Shown piece after piece: positions 48,635-57,355 of a DNA stretch of 64,000 bases. The notes beneath the pieces are model-generated. The model was not told the origin of the DNA. It did not search any database and worked only from the letters and a program-made list of their open reading frames with translations. The first letter of the stretch is position 1. Every line of letters begins with the position of its first letter. Source of the DNA: JAFEDN01 sp963832945 (GTDB lineage Bacteria; Pseudomonadota; Gammaproteobacteria; Coxiellales; Coxiellaceae); NCBI GenBank assembly GCA_963832945.1, contig CAWHVV010000002.1:300595-364594 (forward strand), in the 5' to 3' direction. A program made the position numbers and the translations under genes.

Positions 48635-48760
48635 CACCAGAAAAAGAGAAAAAGAGAAATTGTATAGATTTTAACCTCTTTCTCCCCGTCTATTTTGTTT
48701 ATTTTATACTAATAAAAAGATAGAAAAATGGACAAGTTCTCTTTTTCTCTTTTTCTGGTG
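48635..48760 (+). repeat. Inverted-repeat element, copy A
   Basis: A 29-bp inverted repeat (48635-48663 and 48732-48760, one mismatch; arm CACCAGAAAAAGAGAA...) encloses a 68-bp AT-rich interior. Sequence on both sides is also shared with copies B and C (upstream CGTTTTACTTTTC; downstream GAATTTAAAACG, GAATCAGATCACTCAG, and with C as far as about 48930). The interior orientation equals that of copy C and is opposite to copy B. Read from right to left, TTGTCC and TAGTAT at 18-bp spacing would be a weak promoter. After it, up to 49035, no gene is seen. Confidence 0.9.
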
Positions 48761-49035
48761 AGGTAGAGAATTTAAAACGCGAATCAGATCACTCAGCAAT
48801 GTTGTTTTTTAAAACAGGGATCGTTCGAATGGATCGAATGGTTTTGCTTGAAAAGTGGATTTTTTATTTAAATGATGAACTCTCAATGTGCCTTCATCAT
48901 CCTGCGGCATCTTCTGAATCAAACCGCCCGTGCCAGGAAAAAAGCAACTTGAGTTCCAGATTAATCCTAAATCTGATGAACGGGGTCAACATTAAAGCAG
49001 TCCATTGAATTCCTGAACGTTGATGATTGACAGCT

Positions 49036-49866
49036 TTAAATATCGCCTATGCCTTTCCAAGGCTCACCCTGTAATTTAATCAATAATTCATTGAATACCG
49101 TATGATAGGCTTGCTCTAATGAATACTGTTTTACTTGACCCGCTGATAATAAGGGTTGAATATCCTGATTAAATACGATGTCTTTTTTCTTGGCGAATAA
49201 ATTTTTCTCAAATTCAGCGCGTGAAACGGGGGTATTGTCTTTTAGCATGTAATGTTCAAAAGTGCTGATCATGATGTCTTTATTTAAAAGAGGGAGTTGT
49301 TGTATCCCATACCACAAATCATATAAATCCCTCCCTTTTTTACGCTGATACAACGCTCTTAATTTAGTCGCTAATAATTCTTCAATCGAATAAGTGAAGA
49401 CCTGCGATTCGCCCTGGAACCAACTATTATTCACAGGAAAATATGGATTGGCATAAGGTTGCACATTAAAGTGCTCGCGTGTATTAATTTCAATTTTCAC
49501 CTTTCGGGTGATCACGGGTTCTATTTCAGTTTTGAATCGGTAATATAAAGTAAATCGACCCTGGTTTTGTTTCCATGCGGGGTTTCCCAGCCAGTGGTCA
49601 AGGCAGCTTCGAATGGCGTTAACGGTATTGCCAATGGGTTCAGCATGCCGTTGCACAAAGTCCAAATCTTCACTGAATCGTCCTGCAGGGTTGAAAAATA
49701 ATTTATGCAATGCCGTGCCGCCACGAAACACCAGATTTTGAGCGATGACCGGATGATGATACAGTTCACAAATCACTCGTGATAATACTAAATCGTGTTC
49801 GACCTGATCAGGTGTACCCCACGGGGCGACGTTGCGCCAGGCGGTAATCGCAGTTTGTGAAATCAT
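49036..49866 (-). CDS. abiEii: AbiEii/AbiGii-type nucleotidyltransferase toxin
   Basis: 276 aa. It has the nucleotidyltransferase pattern LVFRGGTALHKLFF followed by RFSEDLDFV (Gly-Gly-Thr and Asp-x-Asp), and a KLRALYQRKKGRDLYDLWYG block, all typical of AbiEii toxins. It overlaps the upstream antitoxin gene by 4 bp. Type IV toxin-antitoxin systems of this kind cause phage abortive infection and stabilise mobile elements. It lies in a module bounded by repeat copies A and B. Confidence 0.9.
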   Translation of the reverse strand: MISQTAITAWRNVAPWGTPDQVEHDLVLSRVICELYHHPVIAQNLVFRGGTALHKLFFNPAGRFSEDLDFVQRHAEPIGNTVNAIRSCLDHWLGNPAWKQNQGRFTLYYRFKTEIEPVITRKVKIEINTREHFNVQPYANPYFPVNNSWFQGESQVFTYSIEELLATKLRALYQRKKGRDLYDLWYGIQQLPLLNKDIMISTFEHYMLKDNTPVSRAEFEKNLFAKKKDIVFNQDIQPLLSAGQVKQYSLEQAYHTVFNELLIKLQGEPWKGIGDI

Positions 49867-50669
49867 AATTCATCAGGCTCCACGGGTTCATTGACTAAAA
49901 TATTCCAACGATGATTAATACTCAGGACAGGCTGATCGCTGCCAGACACTAATAACCGTTGCAGCACTTTTTTTTGTTTTAATGCCAGGTTCAAAGGTTC
50001 AAGATCAATATTCGTCTTTAAAATATCGAGCAGATAGCCTAACCGTTGGGCGGCAGTCGTTTCAATGATATGGTTCTTCAATAATGTCGCTAAGGTTTTT
50101 GGATTAAGCCGTTCTGCTAATTCACACAGCACAGTAGCTACCTGGTTAATCTGACCGGCAGCCGTCATGTAACGGACTAAATCAACCGCAGTGATTTCGG
50201 GTGTAGAGACGTTCATACTGCCTGATGCGGTTTTGATAGGTTGATAGGATTGGGGCGCAATATTTTTTTTATAAAAAAATTGAATCCGAACTTGTCCGAC
50301 GGTAATCGAACGCGTGGGTTTATTCGTGATGACCTGAAAGACCATGGGTTGTTGATGAGAAGCTTCGTGTAATCCGGCTGCGGTTAATAAAGCGACATAA
50401 TAGTGTTGATTTAAGTATTTCATCAAGGCGTCAATAAACCAGGTGGCTGGCAGAGAGCCGGTAGCACGATATTCCAGGGGTATTAAGGTATAAAAATCTC
50501 CCCGGATACGATTTAATTTAATTTGGGTCATTAAACGGTGTGCTGCTTTTCTAAAAGCGTTATCGGTTAGCTGCAGTTTTTCTAAAACTTCCTGACGCAC
50601 AAACCAGTATTGACCTCTGGACTGGAGGTGCTCAAGGTAATGAGGCAGGGTCGATATTTCCTCTTTCAT
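49863..50669 (-). CDS. abiEi: AbiEi-type antitoxin
   Basis: 268 aa from the Met at 50669 (an upstream Met at 50687 is possible). The N terminus is a winged helix (YWFVRQEVLEKLQLTDNAFRKAAHRL), followed by a transcriptional-regulator core (ALLTAAGLHEASHQQP, EITAVDLVRY). This is the usual plan of the antitoxin that represses the abiE operon and counters AbiEii. Stop and start overlap in ATGA with the toxin gene. Confidence 0.87.
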   Translation of the reverse strand: MKEEISTLPHYLEHLQSRGQYWFVRQEVLEKLQLTDNAFRKAAHRLMTQIKLNRIRGDFYTLIPLEYRATGSLPATWFIDALMKYLNQHYYVALLTAAGLHEASHQQPMVFQVITNKPTRSITVGQVRIQFFYKKNIAPQSYQPIKTASGSMNVSTPEITAVDLVRYMTAAGQINQVATVLCELAERLNPKTLATLLKNHIIETTAAQRLGYLLDILKTNIDLEPLNLALKQKKVLQRLLVSGSDQPVLSINHRWNILVNEPVEPDEL

Positions 50670-50687
50670 GATCAAATCATGCCACAA

Positions 50688-51036
50688 ACAGGCTTTATTT
50701 GCAAACGAAAGATGGGTATCCTTAGCCGCTGGCGCGAGAATGACAGATATACCCCTTACTGAGCAGTCCTGTCCTGAGCGGTTACCTGATCACTGTCAAT
50801 CGCACGTGACTGTGGGTGGTTCCTTTCCGGGAGACAATGGAGGCTGATTATTTTGGCCATCCATGATCACTCTTCATTCCATAGGGTGCCTGAAGTATCT
50901 GTAGATAGAAACAACCACTTTTTTTCGATATTCAACGTAAAAAATGTCCCTGCCATGGAAGATTATATTTTTTACATTAATGATGATCTAAATTGTTCAG
51001 ATCATGTCCTATTTTCCCGTTTTACTTTCCCCAACA
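50688..51036. other. Gene-free stretch before repeat copy B
   Basis: No credible gene. From about 50905 it carries sequence related to the region before copies A and C and to 52508-52535 (the shared string TTTTTTTCGATATTCAACG). A frame at 50853-51092 runs into the repeat and is rejected as coding. Confidence 0.55.
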
Positions 51037-51160
51037 CACCAGAAAAAGAGAAAAAGAGAACTTGTCCATTTTTTTATCTCTTTATAGTATGAAATAAAAA
51101 AATAGAGCGAGAGATAAAGGTTAAAATCTATACAAGTTCTCTTTTTCTCTTTTTCTGGTG
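51037..51160 (-). repeat. Inverted-repeat element, copy B, interior inverted
   Basis: A perfect 29-bp inverted repeat (51037-51065 and 51132-51160) encloses 66 bp. The interior begins CCATTTTT and ends TTAAAATCTAT, which is the reverse complement of the interior of copies A and C. The outside flanks keep the same orientation as A and C. So the core has turned over relative to its surroundings. Confidence 0.92.
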
Positions 51161-51249
51161 GGGTAAAGAATTTAAAACGCGAATCAGATCACTCAGGGAT
51201 GTCATTTTTTAAACAATGGAGCAATTTGAAAACGCTATTTAATCGACCC

Positions 51250-51336
51250 CCGCCAATGAAATTAAATACTCGTCAACTGACTACTCTTAAGTGCGTGAAT
51301 CCTGGCGCTGCTTGCTACTTCAGCGGTATCACATAA
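51250..51336 (+). pseudogene. Remnant of the 3' end of a DUF3987 gene
   Basis: Reads MKLNTRQLTTLKCVNP then a stop, against VKLNTRKPTTLYRVNP at the end of the gene at 46703-48229. The DNA aligns over about 87 bp to the stop codon and the following ACATAAAAA with roughly 70 percent identity by eye. It lies just after repeat copy B and indicates that an older or related DUF3987 gene once stood here. Confidence 0.75.
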
Positions 51337-51469
51337 AAAATGGTTTGTCATGACACTTGGTCTACCTTGGCAGGAAAAAGCACTCTTTAAACAGGAGCGC
51401 CTCGTCCTGGATTTTTTCTTATGGAATGACATGAGAAGATTTCTTGATTCAGTGAGGGTATGCCATCTT

Positions 51470-52451
51470 CTAGGAGAATAATTTTTTTAGCCGTTGTTTC
51501 GCAGCCTGATTCAGGGCTGAAACCATTTTTTCACCCACTGCTTGTGCTACAGGAGGGGGGAATGCATTGCCTATTTGTCTATAAACAGCCGTTTTTTTCC
51601 CGCTAAATTCCCATGCATCAGGAAATCCCTGAATACGGGCGGTCATTCGGATGATTAATCGCGGCATTCCCATAAAATTTTCTTCCGGTGGAAAATCAGC
51701 AATTCCATTGCCATCGACATGCAATACTGCCCAGGATTTTTTAGCACGCGATGGGCCTAAATCGGCTCCCCTGTGTTTTCGCGAACCTCCCACCAAGGTA
51801 GGCGCAATTTGATTGGCTATTTCACTCCATTGTGTTAACGCCTCTCCATGCCTTTGCAGTCATGAGATCAAAAAGCAAATGACCTATTGTGCGCGGCTTT
51901 TGTGAGTAACTTTCCGGCCAGGAAAAATAATCGGCGAGTTCTTTTTTTAAAGCCACTAAAACGACTCGAAGTCTCCATTGAGAAACTCCAAAATCAGCCG
52001 CATTTAATAATTTGTAATCCACGGAATATCCCAATTTATTCAATGATTTTTTTATATTATCGCGGTAATTTTCAAATAAGGGGTCTAAAAAACCACGCAC
52101 ATTCTCCAACATAATAGCTTGTGGTCTGATTTCATCAGCAAGACGAAGGGCTTGCGGAAATAAATCTCTTTCGTCTTTTGAACCCAATTGTTTGCCTGCT
52201 TTTGAAAAAGGAGAACAGGGAACTCCACCCGCTAACAAATCGATACCTTTGAAAGTTTTTCCGCTAAAATGACAGATATTATTTTCAATGATGTTCCAAT
52301 GAGGACGATTTAATCGAAGAGTGTTGCAGGCTGCTTTTTCAATCTCTACGAGAGCCAAATGCTTAAAACCCGCCTGCTCTAAATCCAGGGCCTGTCCACC
52401 TGCGCCAGCGCAAATTTCTAATGAAGTGAATTCTTTTATTTTAGCCATCAA
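51470..52451 (-). pseudogene. DNA (cytosine-5) methyltransferase gene, frameshifted
   Basis: The N-terminal part (52451-51822) has motif I LEICAGAGGQALDLEQAGF, the catalytic GGVPCSPFSKAG and ENVRGF. The C-terminal part, in another frame, has the target-region end IAPTLVGGSRKH, RLIIRMTARIQGFPD and the final RQIGNAFPPPVA. The frames meet at about 51838, where one base more or less would give ALTQWSEIANQIAPTLVGG. It is a C5 methylase by order of motifs; recognition sequence unknown. No partner nuclease is visible. It may be an orphan or decayed modification gene. Confidence 0.87.
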
Positions 52452-52639
52452 TGATGACGCTCTATTTCATTAAGTACCAGCCGGGAATGACTCTAGAGAG
52501 GAACCCGTATTTTTTTTCGATATTCAACGAAAAACTGCCGGTAATGCTTGTACTGATATGCAGTTGTTTGGATAGTTTTTCGTTAAATCAGCTAATAACA
52601 TCCATTTTGTGTTGGCACGTTTAAATCAGGTGTAGCGAA

Positions 52640-52843
52640 TTATTTTTTAGATTTTTGATGTAGCCTGCGAAAATGCAGTCTTTTTTGCTCGAGTTCCCTG
52701 CGATCCATCCCTCTTGGCCATCCATTAATGACAACTAAAGACAGATGTGGCAACAGTCTGTGATCAAAGGTGGTTAGCATTATTTCCGGGTATTCTGCCA
52801 TCGCTTCGGATGGACTGATGATGCGCGATACTTTCTTTTCCAT
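52640..52843 (-). CDS. Uncharacterised small protein
   Basis: 67 aa from the Met at 52843 (MEKKVSRIISPSEAMAEY), with GGAG just upstream; a Met at 52879 would lengthen it by 12. The tail is basic (RRELEQKRLHFRRLHQKSKK). An array of six phased GTTCT-like pentamers lies 84 bp upstream. It could be a small DNA-binding or phage-type control protein; no family is recognised. Confidence 0.5.
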   Translation of the reverse strand: MEKKVSRIISPSEAMAEYPEIMLTTFDHRLLPHLSLVVINGWPRGMDRRELEQKRLHFRRLHQKSKK

Positions 52844-52926
52844 AAAAAACACTCCTTGAGCAAAATGGCCATGGGTCAAAATGCACTATTTTTCCAGGCC
52901 CAATGAACCTTTCCGATTGGAAAAAT

Positions 52927-52981
52927 GTTCTATTGAGTTCTACAATCATCTATAAAGTTCTGGAATATTCTATTGGAATCT
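52927..52981. promoter_or_regulatory. Array of six GTTCT-like pentamers with 10-bp phase
   Basis: GTTCT, GTTCT, CATCT, GTTCT, ATTCT and AATCT start at 52927, 52937, 52947, 52957, 52967 and 52977, an exact 10-bp period. It is upstream of the minus-strand small gene. Similar to the four-unit array at 45905-45939, it probably binds the same kind of protein. Confidence 0.6.
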
Positions 52982-52997
52982 ATGGAACACATTTCAT

Positions 52998-53093
52998 TTT
53001 TTGAAAATTGACGTAAGTCCCGACGTGAAGCGGATAAAATTTTGTCTTTCGCTACAGAGCGCGTAAAAAATTTTACACGCCAATTTTCAAAAA
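52998..53093. other. Nested palindromes in a gene-free stretch
   Basis: TTTTTGAAAATTG (52998-53010) is perfectly inverted at 53081-53093. Inside lies a second palindrome, GTAAAA-AA-TTTTAC, near 53073. It sits between the pentamer array and repeat copy C in a region without genes (52880-53588). It could be a replication or partition site, or an attachment site; nothing decides between them. Confidence 0.45.
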
Positions 53094-53250
53094 TTGAAAA
53101 GTTCGCCAAAAAAAGAGATTTCGACTGAGTAAAAATGAACCATTTTAAGGAGAAAAATGGATGCGGATCGCAGAGTGTTTTTTTTGTATAAAAGATGATC
53201 TGAATCCGTCAGATCATACCCTATTATCCTCGTTTTACTTTTCCCTACAT

Positions 53251-53374
53251 ACCAGAAAAAGAGAAAAAGAGAAATTGTAGAAGTTTTAACCTTTACTTCC
53301 CGTCTATTTTGTTTATTTCATACTAATGAAGAGATAAAAAAATGGACAAGTTCTCTTTTTCTCTTTTTCTGGTG
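53251..53374 (+). repeat. Inverted-repeat element, copy C
   Basis: A 28-bp inverted repeat (left arm 53251-53278, right arm 53346-53373, one mismatch; G 53374 extends the right end) encloses a 67-bp interior in the same orientation as copy A. Upstream similarity with A starts at about 53135 (TTTAAGGAGAAAAATGGATG) and downstream similarity continues to about 53540. The unit shared with A is therefore about 400 bp. Confidence 0.9.
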
Positions 53375-53588
53375 GGGGAAAGAATTTAAAACGTGAATCA
53401 GATCGCTCAGGGATGTTATTTTTTTAAACAGGGATTGTTCGAATGGATCGGATGATTCTGCTGTCAACAGCGGATATTTTGTTTCAATGATGAACTGTTC
53501 GGGTGTGTTCATCATCTCACAGCATCGTCCGAAAAAAGCTGAAAAGTGGTCAAAAAATTCTTTTAGCATAGTCATTCGGAGGTCAGGG

Positions 53589-54158
53589 ATGTACAGGAAA
53601 GTCAAAAGGACGCCCCAAATATTTGATCATAAACCGGCTTTGTTAAAAGCGATCAGGATCTGTGATTATTCTCAAAGGAAACTGGGGGATTTGAGTGGCC
53701 TGGGTCAGCAAAAAATTAATTACTTACTGAATCGCGCTCAAAAAGTGAAATTAGAAGATGCCTGGGCGATTCAGGAGGCTGTCCATCAGCAGGTGAAATG
53801 GTATGAATTAACTGAGCCGAATGAATTCACCCAGGAATTGATGGCAGAAAGCAATTTACTGGATAAAATGAGTATCAGTGAACGGGTGGAGCTGGGATTA
53901 GTGTATGAAGCGGAGCTGAGGAGTCAGCCGGTCGGCAGTGTCAAAGGCCGTATCGAATGCCAGGTGGCCCCACTAGTTCATTTCGGTAATTTTACGACCT
54001 ATCATCAGGCCAAGAAAGTAAAATTGCAGGGGATTCCTGAATTGGTGGTGGCGATGGATTTAAAGAAATTCAAAATATTTCCGCTGTCTGATGCGGCGGA
54101 TTATCCACCGGAACAACAACGCTACAGCAATTCCCGGCGAACATTATTTAACCAATAA
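53589..54158 (+). CDS. Helix-turn-helix DNA-binding protein
   Basis: 189 aa from ATG 53589 with GGAGG 6 bp upstream. Residues 10-55 (ALLKAIRICDYSQRKLGDLSGLGQQKINYLLN) look like a Cro/XRE-type helix-turn-helix, followed by an amphipathic region and a C-terminal part with IPELVVAMDLKKF. It probably regulates genes of this element. It directly follows the repeat C unit. Confidence 0.65.
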   Translation: MYRKVKRTPQIFDHKPALLKAIRICDYSQRKLGDLSGLGQQKINYLLNRAQKVKLEDAWAIQEAVHQQVKWYELTEPNEFTQELMAESNLLDKMSISERVELGLVYEAELRSQPVGSVKGRIECQVAPLVHFGNFTTYHQAKKVKLQGIPELVVAMDLKKFKIFPLSDAADYPPEQQRYSNSRRTLFNQ

Positions 54159-54343
54159 AATCTTCTCATTTGTCGAAAAGTACAGATGACTACCTTTTCT
54201 TTGTTGTTTTTTTTCGATCATTATTCAAATAAAAGCCTTATTTTTTGCACTTTAAATCGATTTTTAAATCATTCAGGCAGACGATATCCAAACTGATCAA
54301 TAGATGAGCTTTTCAGGAGCAACCGTATTTATTTTCTGTTTTC

Positions 54344-55419
54344 TCATGGCGCGTTAGCCCAGGTCACCAATCCCTCTTTCGGCGATACAGCAAAATCCAG
54401 CAGCTTTTCCCAGGTATCAAAAATCAAAATCTCAATGTAGGCACGAAGCTTTTCCCACAAATGTCTTTTGCTTCCAAATTTCTTTCGACAGGCCTGGTAT
54501 TGCCTATCGGTCAATTCAAAAATTTGATGAAAGAAAAAAGCCAGTAATGTCAGCAAATAAAAATTAAAACTCAGATTTTTTTTACCATGTCCGTAGTTTC
54601 TATCCATGATAATAGCCATGGTTTTTCATCACGTTAAATATTTCATTTTCATCTTTCCATCGACATCTTCCTGCTCGAACCAATGTTTCTATATTTTTAC
54701 TCGTGATCTCTAAATCTGTCACCCAACTGCTCTTATAAACAATTTTCTCAATTCCCTGTTCATCCATCATCGTCATTCTATATCGGAAAAAATTAACGAG
54801 AATGCTATCTTTTCTCCCATTTAAGGGCACTTCATTCATCCACTCATAATAATGCTTATAACCCTTTTTATCTGAACAGGAAAAGTGATTTAATTCCTTG
54901 TAAGCAGCAATCCATTCCATCAGATATTTATGATCTTCAGGTTTAGCCGTAAAAAGATAATGCGCTTTTTCCGCTAAAATATCTTCAATCAGCGGCTGTC
55001 TTGAGAAAAGAGAATCACCGCCGATTAATAATCCTAATTGCGGATGAGCTGCGCAGAGTTTTTTAACATACCGTTTCGCCGCATTCATTTCACAGTCCTG
55101 TTTATCCTCACCGTCCTCGTTGCTAATCGGCTCGGGCATAAACGGGATGACCTGGGTCTGGTCCGGATGCATGATCCCTCCCTGCAATACCTGATGCGAA
55201 TAGGTTTTCCTGTCTTTTCGATGGGTTTTTGTCAGGCAGTGTTCGCAATGGATATCTTCTGAACTGAAAAATTCAGACCCATCCATGATCGTGAATACTG
55301 ATTTTAATTTTATTTCCCTGCCGCCCATCAGGGATAGCCTGAAATATCGCCGACATTTTTTTACGCAATGACGTAAAGCAAAGATGTTTTTTAGGTTCCA
55401 TCGATAAAATCCTTGACAT
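54344..55419 (-). pseudogene. Decayed transposase (IS4-like/ISNCY type)
   Basis: Three pieces on the minus strand. A start at 55419 (MSRILSMEPKKHLC, FQAIPDGRQGNK) is followed by a jump to another frame at MDGSEFFSSEDIHC, so a stretch of the usual protein is missing there. Then DKQDCEMNAAKRYV, LLIGGDSLFS, GRCRWKDENEIFNVMK, and a last piece in a third frame (NYGHGKKNLSFNFYLLTLLAF). This is the plan of DDE transposases with the YxK-like GRxRWKIEN motif. No terminal repeats are obvious. Inactive. Confidence 0.8.
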
Positions 55420-55569
55420 TAGATCGAAAAATGAACAATTTCATCCCCGACAGGATCTATTGTACGAAGATTATTTTTTAAAAGCGATTGCCTGATTCAA
55501 TAATTCAATGACTTAGAATTCGCCGAGAACTGCTGACAACGCTATTTATTAACCCTGACTCTTAAACAA

Positions 55570-55974
55570 ATGAAAGCATGGATGAAAGCCCATCCGGTTA
55601 AGGCGAAAACATCCAGTCGTCAAATCCCTGACAGCCCTGAAGACGGGATATCGTCCCCAATGGACATGGTCTGGGTTTCTTCGAAACGGCCTGCCATTCA
55701 TCCTGAATCTCACGCGAATGTGTTAAAGATCATTCGGGCGGTATTGACGGATCCCGCATTAGGTCAGGCTGAAAAAAACAGTCAATTGCCGCTGCGGTTA
55801 TTTTTCCTGGGTTTATGTTGTCATGCGGATGAACAGGGTCGATGCCAGCTCGCCGATTTGGAAGAGATTGGAAAATGCTTATGGGTTAACAATCGTGATG
55901 GGCGTACCGCCCTTCAGCACTTGTTGAAAGCGGGTAAAGTGCAATTATCGCCGTTGGCAGGAGAGTCGTCATGA
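55570..55974 (+). CDS. Uncharacterised protein, possible winged-helix domain
   Basis: 134 aa. The C-terminal half (LRLFFLGLCCHADEQGRCQLADLEEIGKCLWV, GRTALQHLLKAGKVQL) resembles a helix-turn-helix of the kind found in replication or phage regulators. Its stop overlaps the next gene start (ATGA). Coupled to the LuxR-type regulator; function unknown. Confidence 0.55.
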   Translation: MKAWMKAHPVKAKTSSRQIPDSPEDGISSPMDMVWVSSKRPAIHPESHANVLKIIRAVLTDPALGQAEKNSQLPLRLFFLGLCCHADEQGRCQLADLEEIGKCLWVNNRDGRTALQHLLKAGKVQLSPLAGESS

Positions 55975-56609
55975 TTTCGGTCGTCATCATTCATCCGGAT
56001 TGGCAAATCACCTCGATATTAAAAGGATTAATGGCCACCCATCCCGATACCAGTTTTGTCGGTACGGCTCAAACCGGCGCTGAGGGATTGGACATCATCA
56101 AAAAATATAAAGGCAAAAACTCCCTGTTTGTGTTGTTGGGTACGGAATTGCCGGATATTTTGGGAGAATCATTATGCGGTTATATTCATCGGCACTGGCC
56201 TCAAGTGTCGGTGATCTTGATGATGCATCCGGTGCATTGGCCGACACTCAGTCGGTTGATTGAATCGCCGGCGAAAGGCTACTTGTCCAAACAACGGTAT
56301 TATTTAGCGATGGACGCCATTCGCGCTATTCACTCCGGCAAAACCTATTTACAACCGGATTTAGCTTTGGAATTACTGCGCTATCGAAAAAATCCCACCA
56401 TTCCGCAATTAGAAACGTTATCGTCTCGTGAATACGAAATTATTTTATTATTAGCCCGCCATAAAACTTATGAAGAGATTGTCGAACTCACGCATGTGAG
56501 TATTAAAACCGTCTATAATTTGAAGGCTTCCGCCTGTAAAAAATTAGGCATTGAAGAACCGGAGCAAATTCAGGGCTTGATGTTTTCCGAAGAAGTGGTA
56601 AAACATTAA
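55971..56609 (+). CDS. LuxR-type regulator with degenerate receiver domain
   Basis: 212 aa. Residues 1-120 follow the receiver fold (ISVVIIHPDWQITSILK; VGTAQTGAEGLDIIKK; LFVLLGTELPDI), but the phospho-acceptor Asp is replaced (LLGTE) and the acidic pair is reduced. Residues 145-205 form a LuxR helix-turn-helix (LSSREYEIILLLARHKTYEEIVELTHVS split by a turn, then IKTVYNLKASACKKLGI). The receiver layout resembles that fused to DUF1186 at 37316-38686. It is expected to act without phosphorylation. Confidence 0.82.
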   Translation: MISVVIIHPDWQITSILKGLMATHPDTSFVGTAQTGAEGLDIIKKYKGKNSLFVLLGTELPDILGESLCGYIHRHWPQVSVILMMHPVHWPTLSRLIESPAKGYLSKQRYYLAMDAIRAIHSGKTYLQPDLALELLRYRKNPTIPQLETLSSREYEIILLLARHKTYEEIVELTHVSIKTVYNLKASACKKLGIEEPEQIQGLMFSEEVVKH

Positions 56610-56619
56610 AATCAGTGGT

Positions 56620-57204
56620 TCAGCCACCAATGCGCTTGGCAGACAGTGATTGAATTCGATGTTGGGCGACCCGGCAATAGTCAGTGGAAATCTCCATCCC
56701 CACAAAGTGCCTACCCAATTTGATCGCAGAGACGGCGGTGGTGCCGCTGCCCATAAAAGGATCCAGAACAATATCGTTTTTTTGCGTAAATAATTGAATA
56801 AACCAGGTGGGTAACGATTCCGGGAAGGCGGCACAATGCTGTTGATTGCGGGATTCGGTCGCTAAATGCAAAACGTTGCAGGGATACACTTTATCTTTGT
56901 TCAGCCAATGGCTGAGATTGCGGGTAAAGGGGCTGCCGGTCTTCATCGGCATTAATATTTTATCCGCTGCTTTTAATCGTTGCAGCCGACCGACCGTAGA
57001 GGGATGAATAGGAATCATCACTGCTTCCTGATACATACAAAATTTCTTTTGTTTATTGAATTGCAATAGTCGTTCCCAGCCATCGCGCAGGCGGTTCGGC
57101 CACTTGCCGGGAACGCTGTTTTTCTTGTGCCAAATAAATTCTTCTGTCCACAACCAGCCCTGTTCGCGCAGGGCTAAAATAAGCTGAAGCACATACGGGG
57201 AGCG
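56620..57204 (-). pseudogene. DNA methylase gene, 3' part (split by insertion)
   Basis: C-terminal 194 codons of an N4-cytosine/N6-adenine DNA methylase: PYVLQLILALREQGW, EEFIWHKKN, then the target-recognition part and LDPFMGSGTT (AdoMet motif) near the end, with GRHFVGMEIS. It follows in frame from the 5' part at 63590-63841 once the 6,385-bp insertion is removed. The open frame extends 42 bp into the insertion, reaching a Met at 57246, but those residues derive from the target repeat and the element. Inactive as it stands. Confidence 0.92.
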
Positions 57205-57210
57205 TTCATT

Positions 57211-57243
57211 AAATGTTGCCAAGCCAGTTATGTGTTGTTGAAT
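57211..57243 (+). repeat. RIT left terminal inverted repeat
   Basis: 33 bp, starts AAATGTTGCCAAGCC; identical to the reverse complement of 60990-61022. Confidence 0.95.
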
Positions 57244-57321
57244 CACTTTTCTCTTTATTTTCAGTGACTTTTTGACAGTAAATATAACATAATTAAATAG
57301 GCATTCAGTATATTCTCATTC

Positions 57322-57355
57322 AGCTTCCTGGATGCTAAATAGCATCCAGGAAGCT
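57322..57355. other. Perfect 15-bp hairpin at the end of the recombinase operon
   Basis: AGCTTCCTGGATGCT and its exact reverse complement are separated by AAAT; the hairpin overlaps the stop codon of the last recombinase. No T run follows on the minus strand, so it may stabilise the transcript end or serve the element in another way rather than be a classical terminator. Confidence 0.7.

Noticed and set aside
48224..49008. Small frames on either side of repeat A as genes
   Set aside because: No ribosome site, no recognisable sequence, and their extents follow repeat-unit sequence shared with copy C rather than gene borders.
50853..51092. 79-codon frame entering repeat B
   Set aside because: It runs through the inverted-repeat arm and has a Lys/Glu low-complexity end made by the repeat.
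57205..57246. Met at 57246 as the start of a separate methylase gene
   Set aside because: The first residues are encoded by the RIT terminal repeat; the true upstream part is at 63590-63841.
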